A stretch of DNA of 10,988 bases from Candidatus Omnitrophota bacterium (GCA_028710385.1 JAQTUC010000046.1:1-10988), one strand, 5' to 3'; shown: positions 1 through 5,197, counted from the stretch's first letter. Numbers and translations are program-made. The notes: generated by a model not told the origin, from the letters alone.

Positions 1-317
1 ACTTCTTTATCCTGCGCGTTTAAGTTTGCATCGGTGTGCGCATTTATTTTGATATCTACCAAACGGCTTGGAGAGTCTTTGGAGGCTTCCGCAGTCGCCG
101 ACACTTTGAGTTCTTTAAACTCTACAGAATGCTGGATGAGGTATTTCCTGGCAAAAACGCATACGCAGCTTGCAACGCTTGCCAGAAATACTTCAAGGGG
201 ATTGGGCCCGGAAGGGTTTTCTTTGTTTAAATCCACATAAATTTTTGTGCCTGAAGAAATAAAATCAGCTAAAAATTTATCTTTGTCTGTTGCGGTTATT
301 TCTACCTTTATAGCCAT
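1..317 (-). CDS. OsmC/Ohr family peroxide-reductase-like protein, 3' end cut by window edge
   Basis: The 105 N-terminal residues are visible and the gene runs off the left edge. The segment around residues 37-55 (GPNPLEVFLASVASCVCVF) matches the OsmC-family core helix. C51 sits where the first reactive cysteine of the thiol-dependent peroxidase pair is found. The partner cysteine, usually about 60 residues later, would lie outside the window. Family members are cytoplasmic and reduce organic hydroperoxides, but many short OsmC-like proteins have no defined substrate. The start is the ATG at 317: it follows a good extended -10 promoter by about 25 nt, and the N-terminus (MAIKVEITATDKDKFLADF) resembles family starts. 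The ribosome binding site is weak. It appears to be a single-gene transcript separated by a terminator from the TIGR04073 gene upstream. Family assignment is firm; the specific substrate is unknown. Confidence 0.85.
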   Translation of the reverse strand, partial: MAIKVEITATDKDKFLADFISSGTKIYVDLNKENPSGPNPLEVFLASVASCVCVFARKYLIQHSVEFKELKVSATAEASKDSPSRLVDIKINAHTDANLNAQDKE

Positions 318-349
318 AAATAGTTTGGATAAATCTGCCTTTTGGTTGG

Positions 350-378
350 ATTATACCACCCCGGAACCATGCGTGCAA
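350..378 (-). promoter_or_regulatory. Predicted sigma70-type promoter for the OsmC-like gene
   Basis: On the minus strand, a perfect -10 TATAAT (355-350) is preceded by TGG, giving an extended -10 element (TGnTATAAT). A weak -35 (TTGCAC, 378-373) lies 17 bp upstream. Transcription would begin near 343, leaving a leader of about 25 nt before the ATG at 317. Confidence 0.6.
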
Positions 379-408
379 ACTCGTAAATTCTTTGGTGGAA
401 TTAGACTC

Positions 409-491
409 TTCGACTCGCTTCGCTCGCTCAGGGTTAATGGTTCGACTCCGCTCACCATCCTTCATTTCGGATTATCCTGAGCAAAGTCGAA
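409..491. repeat. Intergenic imperfect inverted repeat (TTCGACT...GCTCAGG / CCTGAGC..AGTCGAA)
   Basis: The outer arms are 409-432 (TTCGACT, then a GC-rich insert, then GCTCAGG) and 476-491 (CCTGAGC, AA, AGTCGAA). A third related unit, TTCGACTCCGCTCACC, lies at 441-456. The structure resembles dispersed palindromic intergenic elements often mis-annotated as short proteins. The open frame across it on the minus strand is low-complexity (RSRTINPERAKRVEES) and is not accepted as a gene. It lies upstream of the OsmC promoter. Confidence 0.6.
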
Positions 492-492
492 G

Positions 493-546
493 GATTCGCA
501 CTGTGATTTTTCCTGCGCCAGCCGGGCTTGGAAAAATCACGTGCTC
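493..546 (+). repeat. Palindromic dispersed repeat, copy A
   Basis: The arms are GCAC-T-GTGATTTTTCC (498-513) and GGAAAAATCAC-GTGC (530-544). They form a 15-bp stem with one bulged T (502) and a 16-nt loop. The same element, loop core GCGCCA...GGGCTT included, occurs in inverted orientation at 8504-8555. Conservation of stem, bulge and loop shows a repeat family and not a chance hairpin. It sits just downstream of a terminator, between two transcription units. Confidence 0.8.
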
Positions 547-548
547 AT

Positions 549-587
549 TAAAAAAATAGAGCCGGCCAATTTCGCAGTCGGCTCTAT
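549..587 (-). terminator. Rho-independent terminator after the TIGR04073 gene
   Basis: Read on the minus strand, ATAGAGCCG (587-579) pairs perfectly with CGGCTCTAT (564-556) over 9 bp, followed by a run of seven T (555-549). It ends the riboswitch-controlled operon about 85 nt after the stop codon at 671. Confidence 0.9.
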
Positions 588-601
588 GCCCCCATTTAAC
601 A

Positions 602-649
602 CGACCTTAAGCCAGGGCCACTATTTTCGTGGCCCGGGTTAGAAGGTCG
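602..649 (-). other. Structured 3'-untranslated hairpin between the TIGR04073 stop and its terminator
   Basis: A two-part hairpin is visible. The outer stem CGACCTT/AAGGTCG (649-643 with 608-602) encloses an inner stem GGGCCAC/GTGGCCC (635-629 with 621-615) with a 7-nt loop. It lacks a U-tract, so it is not itself a classic terminator. On the minus strand GAGCCGAC just before it (around 653-647) repeats the first arm of the following terminator and could pair with that terminator's second arm. I do not recognise a known RNA family. Confidence 0.5.
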
Positions 650-670
650 GCTCGTCGCCTCCCCACCATC

Positions 671-1171
671 TCACCACTTCATAAGATCTATTTTAAAACC
701 CTCGTTAGGATTCTCAACCTTATATACCGGCTTTGCAGAAGGCTGATTGTACGGCGCAAGGCCAAAAGTAGCAACATCAGCCACGCCCGACGCTCCCCTC
801 GCAACTCCGGAAACAATGCCTTCGCCGAGGCCCAAAGTAACGCCGAGGAAAATATTATCCCTTTCTGATACTTCAGCCACTTTCTGAGGAATATCAGCCC
901 AGGAAGTAGTTGTATTTATTATACCGACTCCCATCTTTTCAACCGGAGTATCAGCATAAGGCTCGCTCTTTGCGTTTAATGTTGCCGGCTGTTTTATGTT
1001 AGAACTCTGCGCAGACGCCGGATTTATGCGATAAGTATTGATTTCGCTCATAGTTATAGGATCGGCTCCCTTAGGCGTTTGAACCTGAGCTTGAGCATAA
1101 GCTGCAAAAGCCGTCATATTCATTGACATTAAGAAAACCAGGGTAAAAATAATACTCTTGCTCTTTCTCAT
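671..1171 (-). CDS. Secreted TIGR04073-family (exosortase system-associated) protein
   Basis: This is a 166-residue protein with a Sec signal peptide (basic MRKSKS, hydrophobic core about 7-22, cleavage likely near AFA/AYA at 23-26). The mature part has a low-complexity stretch (27-75), then the diagnostic domain at about 78-150: EKMGVGIINTTTSWADIP, a Gly-rich amphipathic segment (GVTLGLGEGIVSGVARG) and ADVATFGLAPYNQP. This pattern matches my recollection of the TIGR04073 family, found in genomes with exosortase/PEP-CTERM sorting; its biochemical role is unknown. It should act in the periplasm or at the outer surface. The start at 1171 has a strong TAAGGAGG site that overlaps the stop codon of the preceding gene, so the two are translationally coupled. 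Both lie downstream of a c-di-GMP-class riboswitch, pointing to surface or biofilm-linked control. Family call fairly sure; function unknown. Confidence 0.8.
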   Translation of the reverse strand: MRKSKSIIFTLVFLMSMNMTAFAAYAQAQVQTPKGADPITMSEINTYRINPASAQSSNIKQPATLNAKSEPYADTPVEKMGVGIINTTTSWADIPQKVAEVSERDNIFLGVTLGLGEGIVSGVARGASGVADVATFGLAPYNQPSAKPVYKVENPNEGFKIDLMKW

Positions 1172-1182
1172 TGCGCACCTCC

Positions 1183-1461
1183 TTAAACATGTTTCGGGTT
1201 AATCAAACTCACACGTATTTGCTCAAACAATTTTCTCTTTAAAGCTTCGTCTGAATCAACGTTCTGGGCTGAAAGGCCTATCTCTTTTGAAAAATCAATA
1301 AGCGCGCGTAAAATTTCATTATAGGAAAGCTTGTGCCCGGTTGAAAATAAAGCGTCTTTGCCCAACTTATCCAGGAATTCCAGTTCATCCCTGTCAAGCA
1401 TTGTTATAACTCTGTGCTTGATGTTTGCGTGTTTTTCCATGTCTTTATCTTTGTTCTCCAT
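1183..1461 (-). CDS. Small putative ribbon-helix-helix DNA-binding protein
   Basis: This is a 92-residue, highly charged cytoplasmic protein. Residues 16-58 can be read as a ribbon-helix-helix unit: a short strand HRVITML, a first helix ELEFLDKLGKDALF and, after a turn, a second helix SYNEILRALIDFSKEIG. The loop between the helices is longer than usual, so the assignment is tentative. The C-terminal third is a charged helix. The start at 1461 is supported by GAGGAGG 5-6 nt upstream. It is the first gene after the riboswitch leader and stops 11 nt before the TIGR04073 start. It might autoregulate the pair or control other exosortase-linked genes, but nothing in the sequence proves that. An alternative is a small non-DNA-binding helical protein. 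Confidence 0.6.
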   Translation of the reverse strand: MENKDKDMEKHANIKHRVITMLDRDELEFLDKLGKDALFSTGHKLSYNEILRALIDFSKEIGLSAQNVDSDEALKRKLFEQIRVSLINPKHV

Positions 1462-1506
1462 CTTTGCCTCCTCTTTTCTATGTAAACCCCTTTTACTGGG
1501 GTATAA

Positions 1507-1534
1507 AATAGAAAACCCCTAGCAAAGCTAGGGG
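1507..1534 (-). terminator. Second terminator-like hairpin in the riboswitch leader
   Basis: On the minus strand CCCCTAGC (1534-1527), loop TTT, GCTAGGGG (1523-1516) form a perfect 8-bp stem followed by TTTTCTATTTT. It lies between the riboswitch terminator and the first gene. ACCCC (1502-1498) just downstream could compete for AGGGGT of its second arm, or pair with GGGGT (1490-1486). Confidence 0.7.
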
Positions 1535-1540
1535 CTAAAA

Positions 1541-1569
1541 ATAAAAAACCTTGAGGCAAACTCAAGGTT
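1541..1569 (-). terminator. Riboswitch expression-platform terminator
   Basis: AACCTTGAG (1569-1561), loop TTTGC, CTCAAGGTT (1555-1547) form a perfect 9-bp stem followed by a T-rich tract (1548-1541). The loop plus neighbouring stem bases (GAGTTTGCCT, 1563-1554) are exactly complementary to AGGCAAACTC (1650-1641) at the start of the aptamer. Aptamer folding and terminator release therefore compete for the same bases. Confidence 0.88.
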
Positions 1570-1582
1570 ACAACGTCCCTTC

Positions 1583-1652
1583 TGGCGGCCAGGCTACCCT
1601 TTTACAAGGGCCCTTTAGCTTTGCGTCCTCCGATTACTCGGAGTTTGCCTTT
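1583..1652 (-). promoter_or_regulatory. c-di-GMP-I (GEMM-I) class riboswitch aptamer
   Basis: Read on the minus strand, the conserved GEMM blocks appear in order: GGCAAAC (1649-1643), then a hairpin CTCCGA-GTAA-TCGGAG (1643-1628) with a GNRA tetraloop, then GGACGCAAAGC (1628-1618). A second stem-loop follows, with outer pairing GCTA/TAGC and inner CCCTT-GTAA-AAGGG, then GGGTAGCCTGG. These are hallmarks of the class that binds cyclic di-GMP. A variant senses cyclic GMP-AMP through a G-to-A change at the position usually called G20. By my alignment that base is still G, favouring c-di-GMP. The terminal P1 pairing is weak. The aptamer sits about 45 nt from a predicted transcription start and controls the putative RHH and TIGR04073 genes. 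Confidence 0.9.
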
Positions 1653-1661
1653 TTCAGCGGT

Positions 1662-1676
1662 CAAATTGTCAATTTG
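1662..1676. repeat. Perfect 15-bp palindrome between promoter and riboswitch
   Basis: CAAATTG-T-CAATTTG is a 7-1-7 perfect palindrome. It lies about 17-31 nt downstream of the predicted start of transcription and just before the aptamer. It could be a protein operator, for example for the RHH protein of this operon, or a small RNA hairpin. No direct evidence chooses between these. Confidence 0.5.
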
Positions 1677-1699
1677 TCACTTTTTCACTTTCCACTTTT

Positions 1700-1728
1700 G
1701 ATATAACATATTTTTGCATAATTTTCAA
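1700..1728 (-). promoter_or_regulatory. Predicted sigma70-type promoter of the riboswitch operon
   Basis: The -35 is TTGAAA (1728-1723), the spacer is 17 bp and the -10 is TATATC (1705-1700). Transcription would start near 1693, giving a roughly 230-nt leader that contains the aptamer and both terminator hairpins. Confidence 0.6.
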
Positions 1729-1774
1729 GCTGCTAAAACTCAATAAAATCAAGGGTTTTAGGCCGCGCAGCTTG
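1726..1774. repeat. Interrupted inverted repeat after the release-factor-like gene
   Basis: The outer arms are CAAGCTGC (1726-1733) and GCAGCTTG (1767-1774). The inner arms are TAAAAC (1734-1739) and GTTTTA (1755-1760), with a 6-nt bulge GGCCGC on one side. It begins right after the stop codon at 1776 and overlaps the -35 of the downstream promoter. It may help end the upstream transcript, although there is no U-tract. Confidence 0.5.
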
Positions 1775-1775
1775 A

Positions 1776-2174
1776 CTAATACAAATCTACCTTTTTAGAG
1801 CGCAACCGTTTCTTCTCTGAAAGCCTTCGTTTTTCTTCAAGGATTTTCTTTTTAAGCCTGGCTGGTTTTTTACGGAACTGTCTTTTTAATTTTTCAGCTT
1901 CTGATATTTTTGCGCGGATTTGTTTAAGCTGATACACCCTTACTTTTCCGGCAAGGATCTCCCTTGCCAGATGCCTGTTCATTGCCTGGGAGCGGGCTTC
2001 CTGGCATTTAACCTCTATGCCGGTTGGAATGTGCTTAAGATAAACGCAACTTGAAGTTTTATTCACAAATTGCCCGCCGGGGCCACCTGCCTTTATAAAT
2101 TTTTCAACAATATCCTCCTCGCGTATATAAGGCTCAAATTCTCTGTTCTTGGACTTTGAATCTTTTTTCAACAT
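1776..2174 (-). CDS. Release-factor-like GGQ protein (ArfB/YaeJ-type, RF-1 domain)
   Basis: The protein has 132 residues. Residues 28-70 carry the peptidyl-tRNA hydrolysis domain of class I release factors: KAGGPGGQFVNKTSS with the catalytic GGQ at 33-35, then GIEVKCQEARSQAMNR. The codon-recognition domains of RF1/RF2 are absent. The C-terminal 50 residues are very Lys/Arg-rich, like the tail that ArfB inserts into the empty mRNA channel. The likely role is rescue of stalled ribosomes by hydrolysing peptidyl-tRNA. Other short RF-1-domain proteins, such as the C12orf65 group, are alternatives. It starts 6 nt after the DUF4412-like stop codon with no clear Shine-Dalgarno, so translation is probably coupled to that gene. 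RF-1 domain certain; exact subgroup inferred. Confidence 0.88.
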   Translation of the reverse strand: MLKKDSKSKNREFEPYIREEDIVEKFIKAGGPGGQFVNKTSSCVYLKHIPTGIEVKCQEARSQAMNRHLAREILAGKVRVYQLKQIRAKISEAEKLKRQFRKKPARLKKKILEEKRRLSEKKRLRSKKVDLY

Positions 2175-2180
2175 TAAAGT

Positions 2181-2771
2181 TTAATTACCCATTGCGCCCT
2201 TAAGAGCGTTCTTCATCATTTCATCCACCGAAGGCATTGCAAATTTTTCATAACCGGAAGGCACTTCAAACAAGCTATCCGGCTGCGATGCTATATTTAT
2301 ATTTCTATACTCTATCTGCCAGCTTCCATCTTCCGCTACGGTTTTGGCAGGTATGCCGGAATCGGGCAATATCCAGGAAAAAATGGATTCGGTTTTTCCG
2401 CCAGTAGTATAAACTATACGGTATTTATCCACTGCTTTACCATCCAGAGTTTCTTTGCCTATTAATTTTCTTTCAATTTCACCGGGCAGTTTATCGCTGC
2501 CGGCAACAACGTTGCTGGCAGTCATCGGCACTTCCATATATTTGTTTTGCTCAGGCATCAGCACCCAGACTATGCTTTTATCAATACGCGCAATTGAAGT
2601 GACTCCATTTGCCTCCATCCTGACTTTTTGCGGAGTATTATAAATCTTTCCGAAAATCTGCTGGCCGCCGGCATTTGAACTGACATCCGCGGAAAATTCC
2701 TGCGCGCAAACGCTGCCTAAAAACATCAGGCAAAAAGACAGAAAAATGAAAAATGTGTTTACCGTTCGCAT
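2181..2771 (-). CDS. Periplasmic DUF4412-like protein (LolA/LolB-like fold suspected)
   Basis: The protein has 196 residues with a Sec signal peptide (MRTV..., hydrophobic core 5-20, cleavage likely VCA/QE at 23-24). C14 and C22 do not form a proper lipobox, so it should be soluble in the periplasm. The mature part is mostly beta: FSADVSSNAGGQQIFGKIY, QKVRME, SIARIDKSIVWVLMPEQNKYMEVPM, VDKYRIVYTTGGKTESIFSWIL, GIPAKTVAEDGSWQIEY, then PSGYEKFAMP. Alternating strands with a 'the value printed on the film' type segment (WVLMPEQNKYMEV) are typical of DUF4412 and outer-membrane lipoprotein-sorting-like proteins. Function is unproven. The start at 2771 follows a G-rich tract (GAGGGGGGGG) that may serve as ribosome binding site. 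It is followed within 6 nt by the release-factor-like gene, an operon of unrelated functions. Confidence 0.72.
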   Translation of the reverse strand: MRTVNTFFIFLSFCLMFLGSVCAQEFSADVSSNAGGQQIFGKIYNTPQKVRMEANGVTSIARIDKSIVWVLMPEQNKYMEVPMTASNVVAGSDKLPGEIERKLIGKETLDGKAVDKYRIVYTTGGKTESIFSWILPDSGIPAKTVAEDGSWQIEYRNINIASQPDSLFEVPSGYEKFAMPSVDEMMKNALKGAMGN

Positions 2772-2827
2772 GGTTTACCCCCCCCTCGTTAATTGTTGCT
2801 TCGCTGTTTGAATCCTGATTAAATTAA

Positions 2828-2856
2828 ATCCCCGCAACCATTCTGATTGCGGGGAT
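2828..2856 (-). terminator. Probable terminator after the small ferredoxin gene
   Basis: A perfect 10-bp stem, ATCCCCGCAA/TTGCGGGGAT (2828-2837 with 2847-2856), has a 9-nt loop. Read on the minus strand it is followed by ATTTAATTTAA, a discontinuous T-rich stretch. Its place 37 nt after the ferredoxin stop codon supports termination there. Confidence 0.7.
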
Positions 2857-2892
2857 AATTGTTTTATCGCAAAAGAAACAGTGATTGGATGA

Positions 2893-3078
2893 TTAATTTA
2901 TTTTTATAGCTTTTACAGGGCATATTTTTTCGCAACCCTTGCGCCTGTCACAACGGTTCTCATCTTTTACTTTGCATTTTTTAGTTTCGGCATCTATAAA
3001 AAGAATTTTTGTCGGGCACAACCTAACACACTTTCCGCAACCGATGCAAAGTTTTTCGTCAATAACAACGATGCTCAC
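2893..3078 (-). CDS. Small ferredoxin with one standard [4Fe-4S] site and a variant second site
   Basis: This 61-residue protein is close to a two-cluster bacterial ferredoxin. The first site is canonical: C11-x2-C14-x2-C17-x3-C21-P. The second site is C43-x5-C49-x3-C53-P, so the expected second ligand (position 46) is Arg. C35 lies nearby and might substitute, or the cluster may be [3Fe-4S]. It should be a cytoplasmic one-electron carrier. The start is a GTG (3078) 6 nt after the upstream membrane-protein stop codon, with no clear Shine-Dalgarno, so translational coupling is likely. The partner is unknown; the neighbouring Met/His-rich membrane protein is the obvious candidate. Fold certain; cluster content of the second site inferred. 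Confidence 0.9.
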   Translation of the reverse strand: MSIVVIDEKLCIGCGKCVRLCPTKILFIDAETKKCKVKDENRCDRRKGCEKICPVKAIKIN

Positions 3079-3084
3079 GGGGAT

Positions 3085-3408
3085 TTATCTTTTCTCCATT
3101 TTTGGGCAAACTATTACCCCCGCATTATCCCCTTTTTCAAACATACCCATAGCAGGATGTTTTATCATTTTTCCCATATGCATTCCCGGATGCATTCCAA
3201 AGTGTCTGTCTCTTTTCGCTGCCTTATACACGCCGCCTGCAAAAACCAAAACTGTTGTAAGCCAGATAAGCGCAACAATTATATAACCGAAAATTTTTAA
3301 TGTCTGCGTTTTAACATTGGCCAGCACAAGAAGAATAAAGAAACTTAACGACAACAAAAAGATTATAGGAAACAACATGAATACCACGGGACAAAAAGCT
3401 CTTACCAT
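3085..3408 (-). CDS. Two-helix membrane protein with Met/His-rich tail
   Basis: I do not recognise a family. With the start chosen here the protein has 107 residues: two hydrophobic helices (about 5-31 and 38-60) joined by a short loop (ANVKTQTLK), then a basic KAAKRDR segment. The tail is rich in Met and His (HFGMHPGMHMGKMIKHPAMGM), a composition that suggests soft-metal binding such as copper, but this is inference. The start at 3408 is preferred over the longer frame to 3456 because AAGGAGGG lies just upstream of this ATG. Charge distribution suggests both ends face the cytoplasm. It is first in a two-gene unit with the ferredoxin and has its own promoter (3528-3501), separate from hcp. 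It could be a membrane redox or metal-handling component. Confidence 0.7.
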   Translation of the reverse strand: MVRAFCPVVFMLFPIIFLLSLSFFILLVLANVKTQTLKIFGYIIVALIWLTTVLVFAGGVYKAAKRDRHFGMHPGMHMGKMIKHPAMGMFEKGDNAGVIVCPKMEKR

Positions 3409-3442
3409 AATCCCTCCTTGCTTAAAGAAGCGCTTTGGCGAA

Positions 3443-3470
3443 GCGGATAAACGCACTTTCGTAAATCCGC
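3443..3470 (-). other. Leader hairpin upstream of the Met/His-rich membrane protein
   Basis: GCGGAT (3443-3448) pairs with ATCCGC (3465-3470) around a 16-nt loop within the roughly 85-nt leader. AAGCGCTT just downstream on the minus strand is a short palindrome. Neither element matches a riboswitch family that I know. Confidence 0.35.
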
Positions 3471-3500
3471 TACATTAAAAATCTGCGCTTCTAAAGTTGT

Positions 3501-3528
3501 ATTGTACCACTTTGCCCCTTTTAGGCAA
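3501..3528 (-). promoter_or_regulatory. Predicted sigma70-type promoter for the membrane protein-ferredoxin unit
   Basis: The -35 is TTGCCT (3528-3523), the spacer is 16 bp and the -10 is TACAAT (3506-3501), preceded by TGG (extended -10). It begins 4 nt after the hcp stop codon. The start of transcription would be near 3494. Confidence 0.6.
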
Positions 3529-3532
3529 CAAT

Positions 3533-5197
3533 TTAAGGATGCAGTATTTCTTTTAAGTCATTATCGGGAGTGGTTATTGGTTTAATATTAAATTTCTCAA
3601 CCAATATGTTTAATACATTCGGGCTCACAAAAGCAGGCAGGCTCGGGCCTAAACGTATATTTTTTATGCCAAGAGAAAGAAGTGTGAGCAAAATGCATAC
3701 GGCTTTTTGCTCATACCAGGAAAGAACCAGGGATAAGGGAAGGTCATTCACGCTGCATTTAAACGCATCCGCCAGGGCAATTGCTATCTTTATGGCAGAG
3801 TAACTATCATTGCACTGCCCGCAATCAAGCAGCCTTGGAAACGGCCCTATTGAGCCTAGATTGAGCCTGTTAAACCTGAATTTTCCGCAGGCAAGGGTAA
3901 GTATTACGCAGTCACTGGGCACTTTCTGCGCGAATTCTGTATAATAATTTCTCCCGGGCTTTGCTCCATCGCAGCCGCCGATGAGAAAGAAATGCCTGAT
4001 TGCTTTTGACTTAACCGCCTCAACTATTTTATCCGCAAGGCCTAAAACCGCGTTATGACCAAAGCCTACGATTATTTCTTTCTCAAATGCATCCTCACTG
4101 AATCCGCCAAGTTCTTTTGCTTTTTGTATTAACTTGCTGAAATCTTTTTTCCCTTCCAAAGCACTTATATGTTCAACCTGCGGGAAAGAAACCAACCCTG
4201 TTGTAAATATCCTGTCTTTATAGGATACGCGCGGCTCCTGAATACAATTTGTGGTCATAAGGATCACTGCCGGTATATTCTCAAATTCTTTCTGCTGATT
4301 TTGCCAGGCGCTTCCAAAATGCCCAACAAAATGTTTATATTTCTTAAGTTCCGGGTAACCATGGCTAGGTAGCATCTCGCTATGAGTATAAATATTTACT
4401 CCGCTATCTTTGGTCTGCTCAAGCAATTGTTTTAAATCGTAAAGATCGTGCCCGGATACAATAATTGCAGGGCCCTTTTTAACCCCCAGCATAACTTTAG
4501 TGGGTACTGGATTGCCTAAATATTTTGTATGCGCGCCATCCAGCATTTCAAGGCAGCGCAAATTCACTTTGCCGAATTCCATAATTAAAGCCAGATAGTC
4601 ATCTGCATTTAATCCGTCGTTTACCAAAAAGGAAAGGCCTTTATGGAAAAAAGAATTGACTTCCTCATCTTCCTCGCCTAATATCGCAGCGTGGTCGGCA
4701 TATGCAGCCATACCCTTTAATCCATATAAAAGTATTTCGCGAAGGCTCTGTATATCGGCATTTATATCGTTTGGCGCAATAGGAACAGATTTGGCCTGCT
4801 CAATAAGCGCGCTGACTGAATCCTGCGGGATAAAATCAGCGGCTGCGGGAAGCCTGGACGGGAATTCGCTTCCTTTTTTATTTTTATATTCCTGCAAAAA
4901 TATTTTTTTTATTTTTTCTTTGGTTTCGTACGCTTTATGAATCAATTCAGCTATTTTTTCGCTTGAGAAATTCACGTTGGTAACAGTAGTGAATAAACCC
5001 TCTCTAACCGATTTATCAGCATTTTTGTCTTTTAAATTTAAACCGCGCGATAAATTTGCATAAACAGAAATACCTTTCAAGGTGTAAATTAAAAGGTCCT
5101 GTAATGCTGCCACCTCCGGTTTCTTCCCGCAAACTCCGCTTATTGTGCACACTTGCCCTTTTGCTGTCTGCTCACATTGTCTGCAAAACATAGCCAT
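3533..5197 (-). CDS. hcp: Hybrid cluster protein (Hcp, hydroxylamine/NO reductase)
   Basis: The protein has 554 residues, full length for class I Hcp. The N-terminus holds the cubane-cluster motif C5-x2-C8-x8-C17-x5-C23. All ligands of the hybrid Fe-S-O cluster can be placed: H250 (SGHDL), E274 (THSEML), C318 (TTNC), C409 (GGCDG), C437 (LACGK), C462 (GQCND), E496 and K498 (WYEQKA), with spacing matching the Desulfovibrio enzyme. Hcp acts in the cytoplasm; it reduces hydroxylamine in vitro and is best supported as an NO reductase and nitrosative-stress protein. The start at 5197 is chosen because AAGGAGG lies 5-6 nt upstream and family proteins begin MFCxQC; an upstream in-frame ATG at 5218 lies inside the preceding gene. 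It is third in an operon after an Rrf2 regulator and a ferredoxin-domain protein, which fits NO-responsive control. Confidence 0.97.
   Translation of the reverse strand: MAMFCRQCEQTAKGQVCTISGVCGKKPEVAALQDLLIYTLKGISVYANLSRGLNLKDKNADKSVREGLFTTVTNVNFSSEKIAELIHKAYETKEKIKKIFLQEYKNKKGSEFPSRLPAAADFIPQDSVSALIEQAKSVPIAPNDINADIQSLREILLYGLKGMAAYADHAAILGEEDEEVNSFFHKGLSFLVNDGLNADDYLALIMEFGKVNLRCLEMLDGAHTKYLGNPVPTKVMLGVKKGPAIIVSGHDLYDLKQLLEQTKDSGVNIYTHSEMLPSHGYPELKKYKHFVGHFGSAWQNQQKEFENIPAVILMTTNCIQEPRVSYKDRIFTTGLVSFPQVEHISALEGKKDFSKLIQKAKELGGFSEDAFEKEIIVGFGHNAVLGLADKIVEAVKSKAIRHFFLIGGCDGAKPGRNYYTEFAQKVPSDCVILTLACGKFRFNRLNLGSIGPFPRLLDCGQCNDSYSAIKIAIALADAFKCSVNDLPLSLVLSWYEQKAVCILLTLLSLGIKNIRLGPSLPAFVSPNVLNILVEKFNIKPITTPDNDLKEILHP

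Noticed and set aside
277..465. 62-codon minus-strand frame containing RSRTINPERAKRVEES
   Set aside because: It overlaps the OsmC start region and promoter in another frame and is a translation of the intergenic palindrome; no ribosome binding site.
629..868. 79-codon plus-strand frame rich in Arg
   Set aside because: Antisense shadow of the TIGR04073 gene and the structured 3' region; composition is typical of a reversed frame and there is no ribosome binding site.
1626..1649. Reading the riboswitch as a cGAMP-specific GEMM variant
   Set aside because: By hand alignment the discriminating position before CAAAC appears to be G, favouring c-di-GMP; not decisive without a covariance model.
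2939..3286. 115-codon plus-strand frame
   Set aside because: Lies antisense to the ferredoxin and Met/His-rich membrane protein, whose motifs and ribosome binding sites are clear.
3409..3456. N-terminal extension of the Met/His-rich membrane protein
   Set aside because: The ATG at 3408 has AAGGAGGG just upstream; the 16 extra residues translate a hairpin-forming leader.
3512..3528. TTGCC...GGCAA hairpin after hcp as a terminator
   Set aside because: Only 5 bp, no U-tract on the minus strand, and it coincides with a promoter -35 element.
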